A stretch of 32,872 nt of DNA from Candidatus Binatia bacterium. Lineage in GTDB: Bacteria > Desulfobacterota > Binatia > UBA9968. The position numbers and the translations under genes were made by a program. The notes under the pieces are model-generated. The model had not been told where the DNA came from. It did no database searches and saw only the letters and a program-made list of their open reading frames with translations. Positions within the stretch are counted from its first letter, which is position 1. Each line of letters begins with the position of its first letter. The stretch covers positions 1-32,872 of the forward strand of contig DASXUF010000182.1 of the NCBI GenBank assembly GCA_036504975.1. The letters are read 5' to 3'. Of the stretch, positions 14,749 to 23,811 are shown one piece after another.

Positions 14749-15908
14749 GACTGGCCATCTGGAATACCAACTACGCCCGGCACTACGGCGGCGCCGAGAG
14801 CGCGGTGCATCAACTATTGAACCGCTTTGCCGAGCTCGGGATAGAGACGTTTCTCTTCACCCACGACTCCGACATCCACCACGCCGCGGGTCATTTTTTC
14901 GAGCCCTTGAACTCCGGCGTCAAAGTCTATCAAAACAGCTTCTGCAACCCCTGGGACTTCTTGCATCGACCCGTCGTCTTTGCCGTCAAATTCTTGAAAT
15001 ATCTGAAAGCCGCCGTTCAGCTGGGCTTCTTTTTGCGCCGCAACAAGATTCACGTCATTCACCTCCACTATGTTTCCTGGGACATCGCGCTGCTCGCCGT
15101 CTACAAATACTTTTTTTGCTATCGTCTGGCCGTTACCTTTCGCGCCGGTGAAGATTTGATCGCGCGCTATCCCGGACTATCGCGGCTCAAAATCAGGATC
15201 GCCCTCAAGTCGGCCGACCGCGTCACGACGGTTTCCAACGACCTCTGCGAGAAGTTGAATGCGGACTACGGTTTTTCAGACGCCGTTTATATCCCCAACG
15301 GCGTCGACGTGACGCAACTCCGGGAATGCGCGCTGCGACACCCGCCGGCGGGCATCCGTGACGACAACTTCATTTTCTGCGGAAGATTTACCGCGCAAAA
15401 AAGACTCGCGTTCTTGATCGAGGCCTTTCATCAGTGCCTGAAACGGGGCTGCGAGCAGGTCCTCTATCTCGTCGGAGACGGCGAAGAGCTGGACAAGATC
15501 AAGAAGCTCGTCCGTTCCCTGGGAATCGAGGATAGAGTCATCGCGTTGGGCGCGCTGTCCCACCCGCAAACTCTGGGCGTCCTCCGGCACACCCGTTGTC
15601 TTCTCCTCACGTCGTCGTTCGAGGGTTTTCCGCAAGCTGCGATGGAGGCCATGGCGCTGGCGAAACCCGTGATTGCCTCCGACGTCGGAGGACTGAGGGA
15701 CCTCGTCATGCATGGCGATACCGGCTATCTTTATCCGGCGGACCGGCAAGATATCTTTTGTGACTGCCTGATGAAAATTTCCAAAAATAAAACTCAAGCC
15801 GAGGAAATGGGCGCCAGGGGCTTCCAAGTCTTGTCCGAACGCTATCCCCTGAAAGCCGTCGTTCAAGAATATTTGCGTCTCTACGAATCGCTCGGATTCG
15901 TCCCCTAG
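14745..15908 (+). CDS. Glycosyltransferase family 4, tandem paralogue
   Basis: A 387-residue GT4 enzyme, clearly related along its whole length to the preceding gene: shared blocks include the MRLAxWxTNY start, the LHLH/HLHY region, YKYFF, IRIALK and AFHQCL. It has GGAE near the N-terminus, IPNGVD, FIFCGRFTAQKR and the E-x7-E block (FEGFPQAAMEAMALAKPVIA). The pair arose by tandem duplication and then diverged to roughly half identity by eye, so they probably add different sugars or act successively. Its ATG overlaps the previous stop, so translation is coupled. Confidence 0.9.
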   Translation: MRLAIWNTNYARHYGGAESAVHQLLNRFAELGIETFLFTHDSDIHHAAGHFFEPLNSGVKVYQNSFCNPWDFLHRPVVFAVKFLKYLKAAVQLGFFLRRNKIHVIHLHYVSWDIALLAVYKYFFCYRLAVTFRAGEDLIARYPGLSRLKIRIALKSADRVTTVSNDLCEKLNADYGFSDAVYIPNGVDVTQLRECALRHPPAGIRDDNFIFCGRFTAQKRLAFLIEAFHQCLKRGCEQVLYLVGDGEELDKIKKLVRSLGIEDRVIALGALSHPQTLGVLRHTRCLLLTSSFEGFPQAAMEAMALAKPVIASDVGGLRDLVMHGDTGYLYPADRQDIFCDCLMKISKNKTQAEEMGARGFQVLSERYPLKAVVQEYLRLYESLGFVP

Positions 15909-15947
15909 CGAGGACCTCTGCTCGACCGCGCCCCGAAAGCAAGAACG

Positions 15948-17402
15948 ATGTTCGACCGACGAACCCCTTCGTTGACTCAAACGCTGACGACTTACAGAGA
16001 AATATCCGCGGACCGCCTGGGAGAATTTCTCCGGTTGGGGTATAAGCAGCGCCGTTTTTTTCCCCACCGGTTTTATTTTTTGCCCAAGGGCGGTCCCGAC
16101 GGCCTCAAGATGGCGCGGCGCATGTGTGGAGTGAACGATCCCAACAAGCTATGGGAAGTGGTGCTCTACGCGCACCCCCCTTTCCTGGACGAATTTCCGC
16201 GGGAGTTGTTCTTCGATTCCGAGCTCGTCTGGCATCAGCAGCAATTCGGGCAGGCGGGACAGATCGCCACCGCCAACCTCGTCGTGAAAGGCGCCGATGT
16301 CTACGGCATGAATTATCTTTCCGATATCGTGCAGCGCATATCCAGGCGCAAGGAATTCAAGACGCGGATTGAAAACCGGTTCAAGGGTTGGCCCAGCATG
16401 CTGCTGAACAGTATCGTTATTTTCGCCGTCGAGAAGCGTCTGAAAAACATCTATTCACCCACTTCGGAGCTCGTCCTGCGGCATATCCCGCCCTCACGGG
16501 GCGCCGGAAAGGAGCTGTTCGAGAGGGTTTACGACGCTGCCGTTTGCGAACAATTTCCCGCAGCCCGAAAAGACGGGTGGTGGCGGATCGAGGTCGCGCG
16601 AGCCGCGGATAAAGCGGTCGTTCCGGAAAAACAGACCGCGCCCATCGCGGCCCAAAAACGCATCTGCCTGTGCCACGACGTCGAACGAGGCTGGGGCCAT
16701 CGCCGCGCCGACCCGGAGCTCGCAAAGTTGGCCGAGCGGACTTCCCCCGGCTACCTGGACAAGATGCTCGCCGTCGAGCGGTCGATGAACGTCAAAGCGA
16801 CGTATCATGTGGTGGGGGGATTTTTCAACGAAGTCAGGGAAAAGATCGAAAGCGACGGGCACTCGATCGCGTTTCATTCCTACGATCATCAGAGCCCCCG
16901 ATTCTGGCCTTTGGCGCAAGCGCGCGACAAAATTACGCGCGCGATTGCGCCGCAGAGGGCCTCCTCCCTGCGCCGAACGGCCGACCAATTGGCCGCCGTG
17001 CGCCAACTCGACTATAGAATCAAAGGATACCGGCCGGCTCAGTCGAAGCTCACGAGAGAGTTCAGCGACCGGCGATTGTGCTTTCATAACTTCGAATGGC
17101 TGGCCAGCTCGGCCTATTCCCTGGGCATCGGAGCGCCGAAAATGGAAAATCGAATCGTAAAAATTCCCATTCTCTTCGACGATTTCGGCATGTACAAACG
17201 CGGCATGTCCTACGCCGAGTGGGAGCGAAGGGCCCTGGACTTGATCGGGCGAAACGATTTCGTCGCGTTCAGCCTGCACGATTGCTACGCGCAGTATTGG
17301 CTGCCCCCCTACGGCGAATTTTTAAAAAAAGTCGGCGCTCTGGGGGCTTTTGCAACTCTCGATCAAGTCGCCGGCGACGCGATCTTCGCCGGCGCGGAAT
17401 AA
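15948..17402 (+). CDS. Polysaccharide-deacetylase-like (CE4/NodB) protein with extra N-terminal domain
   Basis: A 484-residue protein in two parts. Residues about 1-230 have no family I recognise and contain a Trp/Arg-rich FKGWPSMLLNS segment. Residues about 238-480 look like a NodB/CE4 fold: CLCHDVERGW with His243-Asp244, KATYHVVGGF, then AFHSYDH giving H310-x3-H314, and GYRPAQ in the position of the RxP motif. These supply the metal-binding Asp-His-His set, so hydrolase activity is plausible. CE4 enzymes remove N- or O-acetyl groups from sugars; here the target would be the glycan made by this cluster. No signal peptide is visible, so it would act on cytoplasmic lipid-linked sugar, or be a non-canonical member. 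Confidence 0.7.
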   Translation: MFDRRTPSLTQTLTTYREISADRLGEFLRLGYKQRRFFPHRFYFLPKGGPDGLKMARRMCGVNDPNKLWEVVLYAHPPFLDEFPRELFFDSELVWHQQQFGQAGQIATANLVVKGADVYGMNYLSDIVQRISRRKEFKTRIENRFKGWPSMLLNSIVIFAVEKRLKNIYSPTSELVLRHIPPSRGAGKELFERVYDAAVCEQFPAARKDGWWRIEVARAADKAVVPEKQTAPIAAQKRICLCHDVERGWGHRRADPELAKLAERTSPGYLDKMLAVERSMNVKATYHVVGGFFNEVREKIESDGHSIAFHSYDHQSPRFWPLAQARDKITRAIAPQRASSLRRTADQLAAVRQLDYRIKGYRPAQSKLTREFSDRRLCFHNFEWLASSAYSLGIGAPKMENRIVKIPILFDDFGMYKRGMSYAEWERRALDLIGRNDFVAFSLHDCYAQYWLPPYGEFLKKVGALGAFATLDQVAGDAIFAGAE

Positions 17403-17413
17403 GCCCGATCGGC

Positions 17414-18250
17414 ATGGCCGGAAAAATCATCAAAACAGACGACGGAAACCGGCGGAGACTTACCGAGCACTATGCAGTAGAAAAAGAGCTGGCCGGCCGG
17501 CTCAAGGCCGCACGGCCGAGCGAGAGAAGAAAGGCCTACTCCGCCGTGTACGACGAATTGCTCCGGCGAGTGCCCCATCATCCGCAATTAAGCCTGATCG
17601 CCGATGCCGAACAGGCCCGCAGAAAAATTTCTCGCCAGTTGCATTCCCTCAGGAGGTTCTTGAGGCCGGACAGCGTGTTTCTGGAGATCGGCCCGGGCGA
17701 CTGCGCCCTGGCGCTCGAGGTCGCCGGGCGGGTGCAAAAGGTCTATGCCGTCGATGTTTCGGCAAAACTCAGCGCGGCGGCGTCTTTTCCGGAAAATTTC
17801 GAGTTGTTGATCTCCGACGGCGTGAGCGTTCCGGTTCCCGGGAACAGCGTCTCGATCGCCTATAGCTATCAGTGCATGGAGCACCTGCACCCGGATGACG
17901 CGGTCGAGCAGCTCCATAATATTTACCAGGCACTGGCGCCCGGCGGCCGATATCTCTGCATTACGCCCAATCGGTTGGCCGGACCGCACGACATCTCGAA
18001 GCACTTCGATGAAATCGCCACGGGATTCCACCTGAAAGAATACACCAGCACGGAACTCGTGGAGCTGTTCAAGAAGGCCGGTTTTGGAAAAATCAAGCGC
18101 TACGTTGGCGGCCGCGCCTTGTTGCGTTGGGTTCCCATACGAGCCTACGAAGAAATTTTGCGCCAATTGCCTTGCTCGACTCGCCGGCGGTTGGTCGCCC
18201 GGCTGCCTTTCGGGGTCTTATGGGATATTGCGATCGTAGGAACGAAATAG
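17414..18250 (+). CDS. Class I SAM-dependent methyltransferase (Methyltransf_11-like)
   Basis: A 278-residue protein. Motif I is FLEIGPGDCALALEVA, followed by acidic VYAVDVS (ribose-binding Asp) and LISDGVSVPVPGNSVSIAYS, then CMEHLHPDDA and LAPGGRYLCITPNR. This is the order of a Rossmann-like SAM methyltransferase of the methyltransf_11/25 group. An N-terminal helical extension of about 85 residues precedes it. The ATG at 17414 was chosen because it follows the deacetylase stop by 11 bases and upstream sequence in the frame is out-of-frame deacetylase gene. In glycan clusters such enzymes O-methylate sugars or cap chains. Confidence 0.85.
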   Translation: MAGKIIKTDDGNRRRLTEHYAVEKELAGRLKAARPSERRKAYSAVYDELLRRVPHHPQLSLIADAEQARRKISRQLHSLRRFLRPDSVFLEIGPGDCALALEVAGRVQKVYAVDVSAKLSAAASFPENFELLISDGVSVPVPGNSVSIAYSYQCMEHLHPDDAVEQLHNIYQALAPGGRYLCITPNRLAGPHDISKHFDEIATGFHLKEYTSTELVELFKKAGFGKIKRYVGGRALLRWVPIRAYEEILRQLPCSTRRRLVARLPFGVLWDIAIVGTK

Positions 18251-18286
18251 CGCCGCAGCGCGACGCGAGGATCGCCCGGGGCGGGG

Positions 18287-19381
18287 ATGGGTCTCGGAAT
18301 GGCGAAGATCGTTTCCGTCTATAACGCCTGGCGCAGGAGTTTCGAGCCCGCCGACATGTCTTACATCCGGTGGCTCAAGATTTCCGAGGCGCTGGCCCGG
18401 CGCGGCCATTCCGTGGATCTGGCCACGAACGAGCCCCGTTGGTGGTTGCGCCGCGCGCCGGTCGCCATGGCGCAAAATTTAAAAAGAGTTCCTATCGCGA
18501 AGGTCAGGTGGAAAGACTACGACGTCGTCAAGACGTTGTTTCACGTCGGGTTCGACACGCTGGAGACTTACGGCGGCGACCGGCATCCTTTTATCATCTC
18601 AAAGCTGGGCTCGATCGTCGCGCCCCAAGACGCGGAAGGAATTTACTTCTACGGCCGGGTTCGTAAGAGACTCTACGCCACGCAGGAAAAAATTCATCGC
18701 CGCAGCCGTTACGTCACGGTTTTGTCGCAACCGGCCAAAGACTTGTGGCGCGAGTGCTTTCATTCCAGCGACAATATCCTGCTCGTTCCGGGAGGAGTGG
18801 ACCGCGACATCCCGTCCGCCGGAGCGGACCCTTATCCCGCGCGGCAAGGCACGCGTTGTCTTTTCGCCGGGCACGTTTATACGAAGCGTTCCCAGCCCGA
18901 GGCCAACCGCGTGCTGACGACCAAGTTGAACCGGCTGGGAGAACTGTTCTCGCGCCGCGGCGGCCGCTTATACATGCTGGGGTCGGGCGACGTCTCCGGC
19001 CTCGACGGTAAACACGTCACCTATCTCGGCGTAGCCTCGTACGACCGCGCCTGGGAATATTTCCATCACGCCGATGTCGGCCTCGTCGTAGCGGCGGGCG
19101 AATTCAACCACAACAACGAGAGCAGCAAAATCTACCACTACTTGCGCGCCGGGTTGCCGGTTGTCAGCGAAGCGGGCTTTCCCAACGACAATGTCGTCGT
19201 CGAATCGAAACTCGGGTTCGTCGTCGCGAACGGCGCCCTGGAAGCGATGGCGGCCAAGGCCGCCGAAGCCGCGGACAAGGCGTGGGATCGCGAATACGCG
19301 GTGAGTTATATCTTGAATCACCACACCTGGGATCGCAGGGTCGAAGTCTATCACGAGCTGCTCCGACAACATTTCGGCTGA
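18287..19381 (+). CDS. Glycosyltransferase, GT-B fold (GT4-like)
   Basis: A 364-residue protein with a typical GT-B layout: an N-terminal nucleotide-fold start (AKIVSVYNAWRR), LVPGGVD at the domain junction, CLFAGHVYTKR at the start of the donor domain, and ESSKIYHYLRAGLPVVS in place of the classic E-x7-E block (the retained SSKIYHYL motif is seen in GT4/GT-B relatives). The start may instead be the ATG at 18299, which has a GGGGATGGG element upstream. Spacing to neighbours (36 and 16 bases) supports membership of the same operon. Confidence 0.82.
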   Translation: MGLGMAKIVSVYNAWRRSFEPADMSYIRWLKISEALARRGHSVDLATNEPRWWLRRAPVAMAQNLKRVPIAKVRWKDYDVVKTLFHVGFDTLETYGGDRHPFIISKLGSIVAPQDAEGIYFYGRVRKRLYATQEKIHRRSRYVTVLSQPAKDLWRECFHSSDNILLVPGGVDRDIPSAGADPYPARQGTRCLFAGHVYTKRSQPEANRVLTTKLNRLGELFSRRGGRLYMLGSGDVSGLDGKHVTYLGVASYDRAWEYFHHADVGLVVAAGEFNHNNESSKIYHYLRAGLPVVSEAGFPNDNVVVESKLGFVVANGALEAMAAKAAEAADKAWDREYAVSYILNHHTWDRRVEVYHELLRQHFG

Positions 19382-19397
19382 GGAACCTTAGATCGAA

Positions 19398-20435
19398 ATG
19401 AAGGTCGTTATCGCGAACTTCTCCAAGGCCGTAGCTTCACGAGAGAATTATCGGGCCTACTGGGAGAGTCACGCCCAACCGGAGAGAGGAAAACGGCTTT
19501 CGTTGTTTGAATACAAAGCCGACTGGGGCTTTCATATCTACGCTCCGGGCGTTTACTTGATGGATCAAGGCGTCGCCCAAGAAGTGGAGTTCTGGGATTT
19601 TGCCGAACAAAGATCCACTTCGTATCACCCGTACGGCGTCTTGAACGTCACGTTCCACAACGAACGCGACTGCAAAGCCTACATCGACCGCTACGGTTGC
19701 CCGGATTTGTACATCCAGCACGGCGGGGTGGCCGGACAAGCGATCCTGCGCTATCTCAAGGGAAAGTCTTTCACGGTTTACGTGCCGGCGCTCCGATACG
19801 GATATCGGATCGAACAGCTCATCGACCGCCTGGGCAATTTTCGCGCGTCGTGTTACCTCGTCGATTCCGAAGAGTATCTCGACGACCGATCCATGCTCTA
19901 CGTTCCGGTCGTCAATACGAGCCAAATTCGTCCGCGCGACGGCGAAAAGAAAAGAGACTTCATCTACCTCGCGCGCAACTACGGCGGCAAGCGCCACGAC
20001 ATCGTTCTCAACGCCGTTCGCGGCACCGCCATGACCGGCCACTTCCATCCGGTGGACGCCGCCAAGTTGGACCTCCAGAACACCCGGGTCACGACGAGCG
20101 ATTGGGACCAAGCGGACGTGGTCGGGCTCCTGACCACCTCGCGCATAGCCGTCTACGCGGGCGACTCCACGTCGAATCCAGCCGCGATGTGGGAATGCGT
20201 CGCCGCGGGACTTCCCATCGTCGTCAACAAAAACATTCGGGGCGGCAAACATCTCGTCGTCCCCGGCGTGACCGGAGAGTTTGCATCGGAGGAGGATTTC
20301 TACGACTGTATGCGTTATGTGCTAGAGAATCGCGGCCGTTATCGGCCCCGAGAATATTTCATCGAGAACTGGGATACGGTTCAAACGCTGGAGAAGTACA
20401 TGGCATTTTTCCAAGCGATGGGATGGAATCGGTAG
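19398..20435 (+). CDS. Glycosyltransferase-like protein (GT-B type)
   Basis: A 345-residue protein that I place among GT-B glycosyltransferases from its C-terminal half: DFIYLARNYGGKRHDIV, then TSNPAAMWECVAAGLPIVVN and VPGVTGEFA, which correspond to the donor-binding loop and the final helix of GT4-like enzymes. The N-terminal half (ANFSKAVASREN, YIQHGG) is less typical, so its subfamily is uncertain. It is flanked tightly by another GT-B gene and by the P-loop gene, only two bases downstream. Confidence 0.7.
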   Translation: MKVVIANFSKAVASRENYRAYWESHAQPERGKRLSLFEYKADWGFHIYAPGVYLMDQGVAQEVEFWDFAEQRSTSYHPYGVLNVTFHNERDCKAYIDRYGCPDLYIQHGGVAGQAILRYLKGKSFTVYVPALRYGYRIEQLIDRLGNFRASCYLVDSEEYLDDRSMLYVPVVNTSQIRPRDGEKKRDFIYLARNYGGKRHDIVLNAVRGTAMTGHFHPVDAAKLDLQNTRVTTSDWDQADVVGLLTTSRIAVYAGDSTSNPAAMWECVAAGLPIVVNKNIRGGKHLVVPGVTGEFASEEDFYDCMRYVLENRGRYRPREYFIENWDTVQTLEKYMAFFQAMGWNR

Positions 20436-20437
20436 CA

Positions 20438-21136
20438 ATGTTTCTGCTGGGAGGTCCCGCGTTCAGCGGCAAGACGCTTCTGGCGCACTTATTGAACCAG
20501 GACGGATTGGTCTGTCTCGACGAGCCCGACTTTCACGATCCGAGCCAGAGCCATCGGGGCATTCCTTTTTTGGAGAAACTCTTTCCCGATAAAACCTTCC
20601 CTGCCAGGCCCGAACGGAAACTGAGCGCCCGTGAAGCCGTCGAGCTCATCGCCGAATGCCAAGAGATCATCCGGCCGCACAATCTGGGCGTTAAAACGGC
20701 CAACTGGGTTTTCGTGGAATATGCCCGGATCTACAAAAAATTGGGTTATCCCGTGATCGCCGTCGTCCGGGATATTCGCGATGCCTTTGTGGAAGCGCCG
20801 TTGCCGGAATGGGTCACCGAGAAAAGACTCAACAAGGCATACCGCCTGATCTGGGCGAATGCTAGGTTATATGATCTTTGCTTACGCTACGAAGATCTGG
20901 TGACCCAACCCGAAGAGGTCATGGCGGAAATCGCCGCGACCTTGTCGCACCGGCTGGAAGTCAAATACCGATGGAGCGCCGAGAGCGTTCACCCGACCAT
21001 GTTCAAACTGGAGCGACACGGCTTGCTCCGGCTCGGCGCCATTACCACGAGCCAAGTGGGGATCTGGAAGAATTCCGACGTGGAGCTGAGCAAAGCCACT
21101 CACAAAACCGCCGTGATGATGGGATATTCCCGATGA
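20438..21136 (+). CDS. P-loop protein, sulfotransferase-like
   Basis: A 232-residue protein starting with a phosphate-binding loop GGPAFSGKT (residues about 5-13), followed by CLDEPDF. Later features are VIAVVRDIRDAFVEA (compare the PRDP-like segment of sulfotransferases) and LCLRYEDLVTQPEEVM, the hallmark RYEDL block of the sulfotransferase family. The N-terminal loop is closer to a kinase Walker A than to the usual PAPS loop, so a sugar kinase is an alternative. The ATG at 20438 is chosen because it begins the first beta strand; ATG 20423 would overlap the previous gene. If a sulfotransferase, it would decorate the glycan with sulfate, but no APS kinase or PAPS gene is present here. Confidence 0.6.
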   Translation: MFLLGGPAFSGKTLLAHLLNQDGLVCLDEPDFHDPSQSHRGIPFLEKLFPDKTFPARPERKLSAREAVELIAECQEIIRPHNLGVKTANWVFVEYARIYKKLGYPVIAVVRDIRDAFVEAPLPEWVTEKRLNKAYRLIWANARLYDLCLRYEDLVTQPEEVMAEIAATLSHRLEVKYRWSAESVHPTMFKLERHGLLRLGAITTSQVGIWKNSDVELSKATHKTAVMMGYSR

Positions 21137-21146
21137 GAGCGTCTTC

Positions 21147-22154
21147 ATGAGCCGCGCCTTCGACGTCGTGATCGTGCCTGATTTTTTATGCGCCGAGTCC
21201 GCCACGTTCGAAGCGCGAACGCTTTTATTTCTCGCCTCGTGGCTGGCCAACGAAGGCCGGGGACGCAATTTTCCTCTGCATCTGGCCTGTATCGGCGCGC
21301 CGCCGCCGAGCGTATGCCGGTTGGCCGAAAAAGCCCGCGCCTCGATCACCGTGCACCCGCCGGTAGGCGCGGAGCTCTGGGGATCGGCGAACAAGCTGCG
21401 CGGCCTGGAAATTCACGGCCGGGAGGATCGCGTCCTTCTGCTGGACGCGGATGTGCTGGTGCTTTCGGATTTCAGCGCGCTCGCCGACATGGGCCGCTGC
21501 ATTGCGGCCGCTCCGGCGAACACGCTGCAAATCCCGGAGCCATACTGGCGAAGAATCTACCCGGCGCTCGGCATGGAGCCGCCGGACGAGCGCATAGCAT
21601 GCGTCAGGGGCGAGCTGGAGAACGACCCCCGGTCGAGCTCGATGTATCCTTACTACAATTCGGGCGTGCTCTTTCTGCCCTGGGGCTGTGAATTGCGGCC
21701 GATTTGGGAAGAGCACATTCGGCGCATCGCGTCGCTCTTCAACGAGCGCGACGAGATTTGGCAGGCCGTAGCCTATGAAGACCAGGCGGGTCTCGCGCCG
21801 GCGATCGAATTGCTGCGCCGGAAGGGCGTTCCATTCGTGCGCCTTCCCGCCGCCTTCAATGCCAACTGGCTGTACATGTACCGGCGGGAGCTGCCGATCA
21901 AAGAGATCAAGCTCTTCCACGCGTTTGGTTTGTTTCGCAGGATGACCGAGGGTGTGCACGCTCTAGGCCGCGAGCTTGGGCGCTACCGGACGAGACTCAT
22001 CCAGAGCCTGATCCACGAGTCTAAGCGGGACCGTTTTTTCGGCCGGGCCCGAAGGCTGTTGCCTGCCGTCGTGGACGCCTGCGTCTTGAGCCACGCGCTT
22101 CGGAGATGTTACCGGCGCGACGTCGCCGGATTGCTGGCCGGCGCCGTTGAATGA
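21147..22154 (+). CDS. Glycosyltransferase, GT-A fold (GT8-like)
   Basis: A 335-residue protein with a nucleotide-diphospho-sugar transferase pattern: LRGLEIHGREDRVLLLDADV contains the DxD motif (DAD) that binds metal and donor, and MYPYYNSGVLFLPWG matches the YFNSGVLLI block of GT8 enzymes. FNANWLYMYR and IKLFHAFG would line the acceptor site. The C-terminal ~60 residues are Arg-rich and may associate with the membrane. Its stop overlaps the region before the next methyltransferase start (ATGAGATG), so coupling is likely. Confidence 0.75.
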   Translation: MSRAFDVVIVPDFLCAESATFEARTLLFLASWLANEGRGRNFPLHLACIGAPPPSVCRLAEKARASITVHPPVGAELWGSANKLRGLEIHGREDRVLLLDADVLVLSDFSALADMGRCIAAAPANTLQIPEPYWRRIYPALGMEPPDERIACVRGELENDPRSSSMYPYYNSGVLFLPWGCELRPIWEEHIRRIASLFNERDEIWQAVAYEDQAGLAPAIELLRRKGVPFVRLPAAFNANWLYMYRRELPIKEIKLFHAFGLFRRMTEGVHALGRELGRYRTRLIQSLIHESKRDRFFGRARRLLPAVVDACVLSHALRRCYRRDVAGLLAGAVE

Positions 22155-22155
22155 G

Positions 22156-22914
22156 ATGTCTCGTTCCGTCGAGCAAAAAATCGCCGCGAGGAGTTATCGC
22201 GACAGCCACACGAGCAAGGCTTGCGCCGCCGATTACGAGGCGCATTACGCTCGTGGACGCGGCTACCTTTACTGGCAGCACTTTGAGAAACCGTATCTCG
22301 AGAAGCTATTCGCCCGTTTAGGAAAAGAAATTCCGGGGCGGTATTTGGATTTCGCGTGCGGCACGGGCCGTGTGCTTCAACTGGCGACGCCCTTTTTTAG
22401 CGAATCGGTCGGCATCGACGTATCCGAGGGCATGCTGGCCGTGGCGCAGCGAAATGCGCCGACCGCCCGTCTGATTCGAGCGGATCCAACCGTCGCTCCT
22501 CCGGAGGTCGGAACCTTTGCGGTGATCTCGCTGTTCCGTTTTTTATTGAATGCGGAAGATCCTCTGCGCAAGAGCGTCCTCAGTTGGCTGCGCAGCGTCA
22601 TCGCGCCGGAGGGCGTGCTGGTGGTCAACAATCATCTGAACCGATACAGCATCTCGGGCGCCTTCTGCCGGCTGCGCAACCTCGCCCGCCGCGGTCACGG
22701 CGATCCGGTCCTTTCGGACGTCCAGGTCGAAAGCTTGCTCCGGGACTGCGGCTTCAGGATTTTCGAGCGCTACGGTTTTGGCCTGATCCCGCCCTCCCGT
22801 CATCATGGGGTTTTTCCCGGGACTTTTCTCCTCTTTCTCGAGAAGCGGTTGCAACGGATCGAGGCGGCGCGGAAATATACCCAAGATCGGATCTATCTGT
22901 GCCGCCCGGTTTGA
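22156..22914 (+). CDS. Class I SAM-dependent methyltransferase
   Basis: A 252-residue methyltransferase. Motif I is YLDFACGTGRVLQLA, with VGIDVSEGMLAVA after it (acidic ribose ligand), RADPTVAPPEVGTFAVISLF in the motif II region, and VIAPEGVLVVNNH in the post-II strand. The fold is that of the methyltransf_11/25 families. It starts one base after the previous stop (TGAG-ATG), so the two genes are co-translated. A role in sugar O-methylation is inferred from the cluster only. Confidence 0.88.
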   Translation: MSRSVEQKIAARSYRDSHTSKACAADYEAHYARGRGYLYWQHFEKPYLEKLFARLGKEIPGRYLDFACGTGRVLQLATPFFSESVGIDVSEGMLAVAQRNAPTARLIRADPTVAPPEVGTFAVISLFRFLLNAEDPLRKSVLSWLRSVIAPEGVLVVNNHLNRYSISGAFCRLRNLARRGHGDPVLSDVQVESLLRDCGFRIFERYGFGLIPPSRHHGVFPGTFLLFLEKRLQRIEAARKYTQDRIYLCRPV

Positions 22915-22926
22915 GATGAGTCGTCT

Positions 22927-23793
22927 ATGAGCGCGAGCGATCCCCGACTGACCGTCATCATGCCCCTCAAAAACTATCATGACGGCTTTTTGCGGCAGGC
23001 TTTAGCGTCCGTCATGCGCCAGACCTGCCCTCTCTGGCGGCTGCTGGTCGTCGTCGAGCCTGAGGATTTCGAATCCTTTCAGACGTTGCTGCAAAACGAG
23101 CGCGCCGATCCGCGCGTCGAAATCATCGTCAACCGGGGCCGAAGGCTCGCCGGCGCCATCAACTCGGGCATGAAATCGGCGACGACGGATTTCGTCGCTC
23201 TCTTGCTCGCCGACGATCTATGGTCCGACGATGCGGTGGAGACGTTGAGCCGGTACATCGGCGACAATCCGGGAATCGATTTCTTTCACTCCTCCAGGCG
23301 CTATCTCGACGAACAGGGCCGCTTCATCAGCTCCGTTTACCCGAGCCGAGAGAGCATTCGGCTCGAGGATTTCAAGTTCGGCCCGGCTAAACATCTCCTC
23401 TGCTGGCGCAGAAGCAAGGCCTTGTCCTTCGGCGGATTGGATGAGTCTTTAAGCTCGCTCGTCGGACCGGACGACTATGATTTTCCCTGGACCATGGCCG
23501 AGAACGGCGCCACGTTCAAGGCCGTCAAGGAGTGTCTGTACTATTACCGGAACCATTGCGAGTGCTATCGACTGACCACCCATACGCCGTTGAGCGTCAA
23601 CCGCCGCGAGGTCGGCAGAATCCTCAGAAAGCACAAGGTTCCCGTGCTCGCCCGGATCTTCATATTGATCAAAAAACGGCTCGAAGCCCGAATCGGGAGT
23701 CCGTGTCTTTACCGGAGCAATCTCGACCGATGGATAACCCGGGCTTTGGGATACGACGTCCGCAAACGCTGGAAACAGGTCACTTATAAATGA
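22927..23793 (+). CDS. Glycosyltransferase family 2
   Basis: A 288-residue GT2 (inverting, GT-A fold) enzyme. The start RLTVIMPLKNYHDGFLRQAL, the AGAINSGMKSATTDFVALL segment and the ADD metal/donor motif (LLADDLWSDDAV) are classical. LVGPDDYDFPW resembles the ED/DDYD acceptor block. It lies 12 bases behind the methyltransferase and 18 bases before the ABC transporter. No transmembrane segment is evident, so it acts on the cytoplasmic face. Confidence 0.88.
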   Translation: MSASDPRLTVIMPLKNYHDGFLRQALASVMRQTCPLWRLLVVVEPEDFESFQTLLQNERADPRVEIIVNRGRRLAGAINSGMKSATTDFVALLLADDLWSDDAVETLSRYIGDNPGIDFFHSSRRYLDEQGRFISSVYPSRESIRLEDFKFGPAKHLLCWRRSKALSFGGLDESLSSLVGPDDYDFPWTMAENGATFKAVKECLYYYRNHCECYRLTTHTPLSVNRREVGRILRKHKVPVLARIFILIKKRLEARIGSPCLYRSNLDRWITRALGYDVRKRWKQVTYK

Positions 23794-23811
23794 ACCGTCG
23801 TCCGTAAGGCC

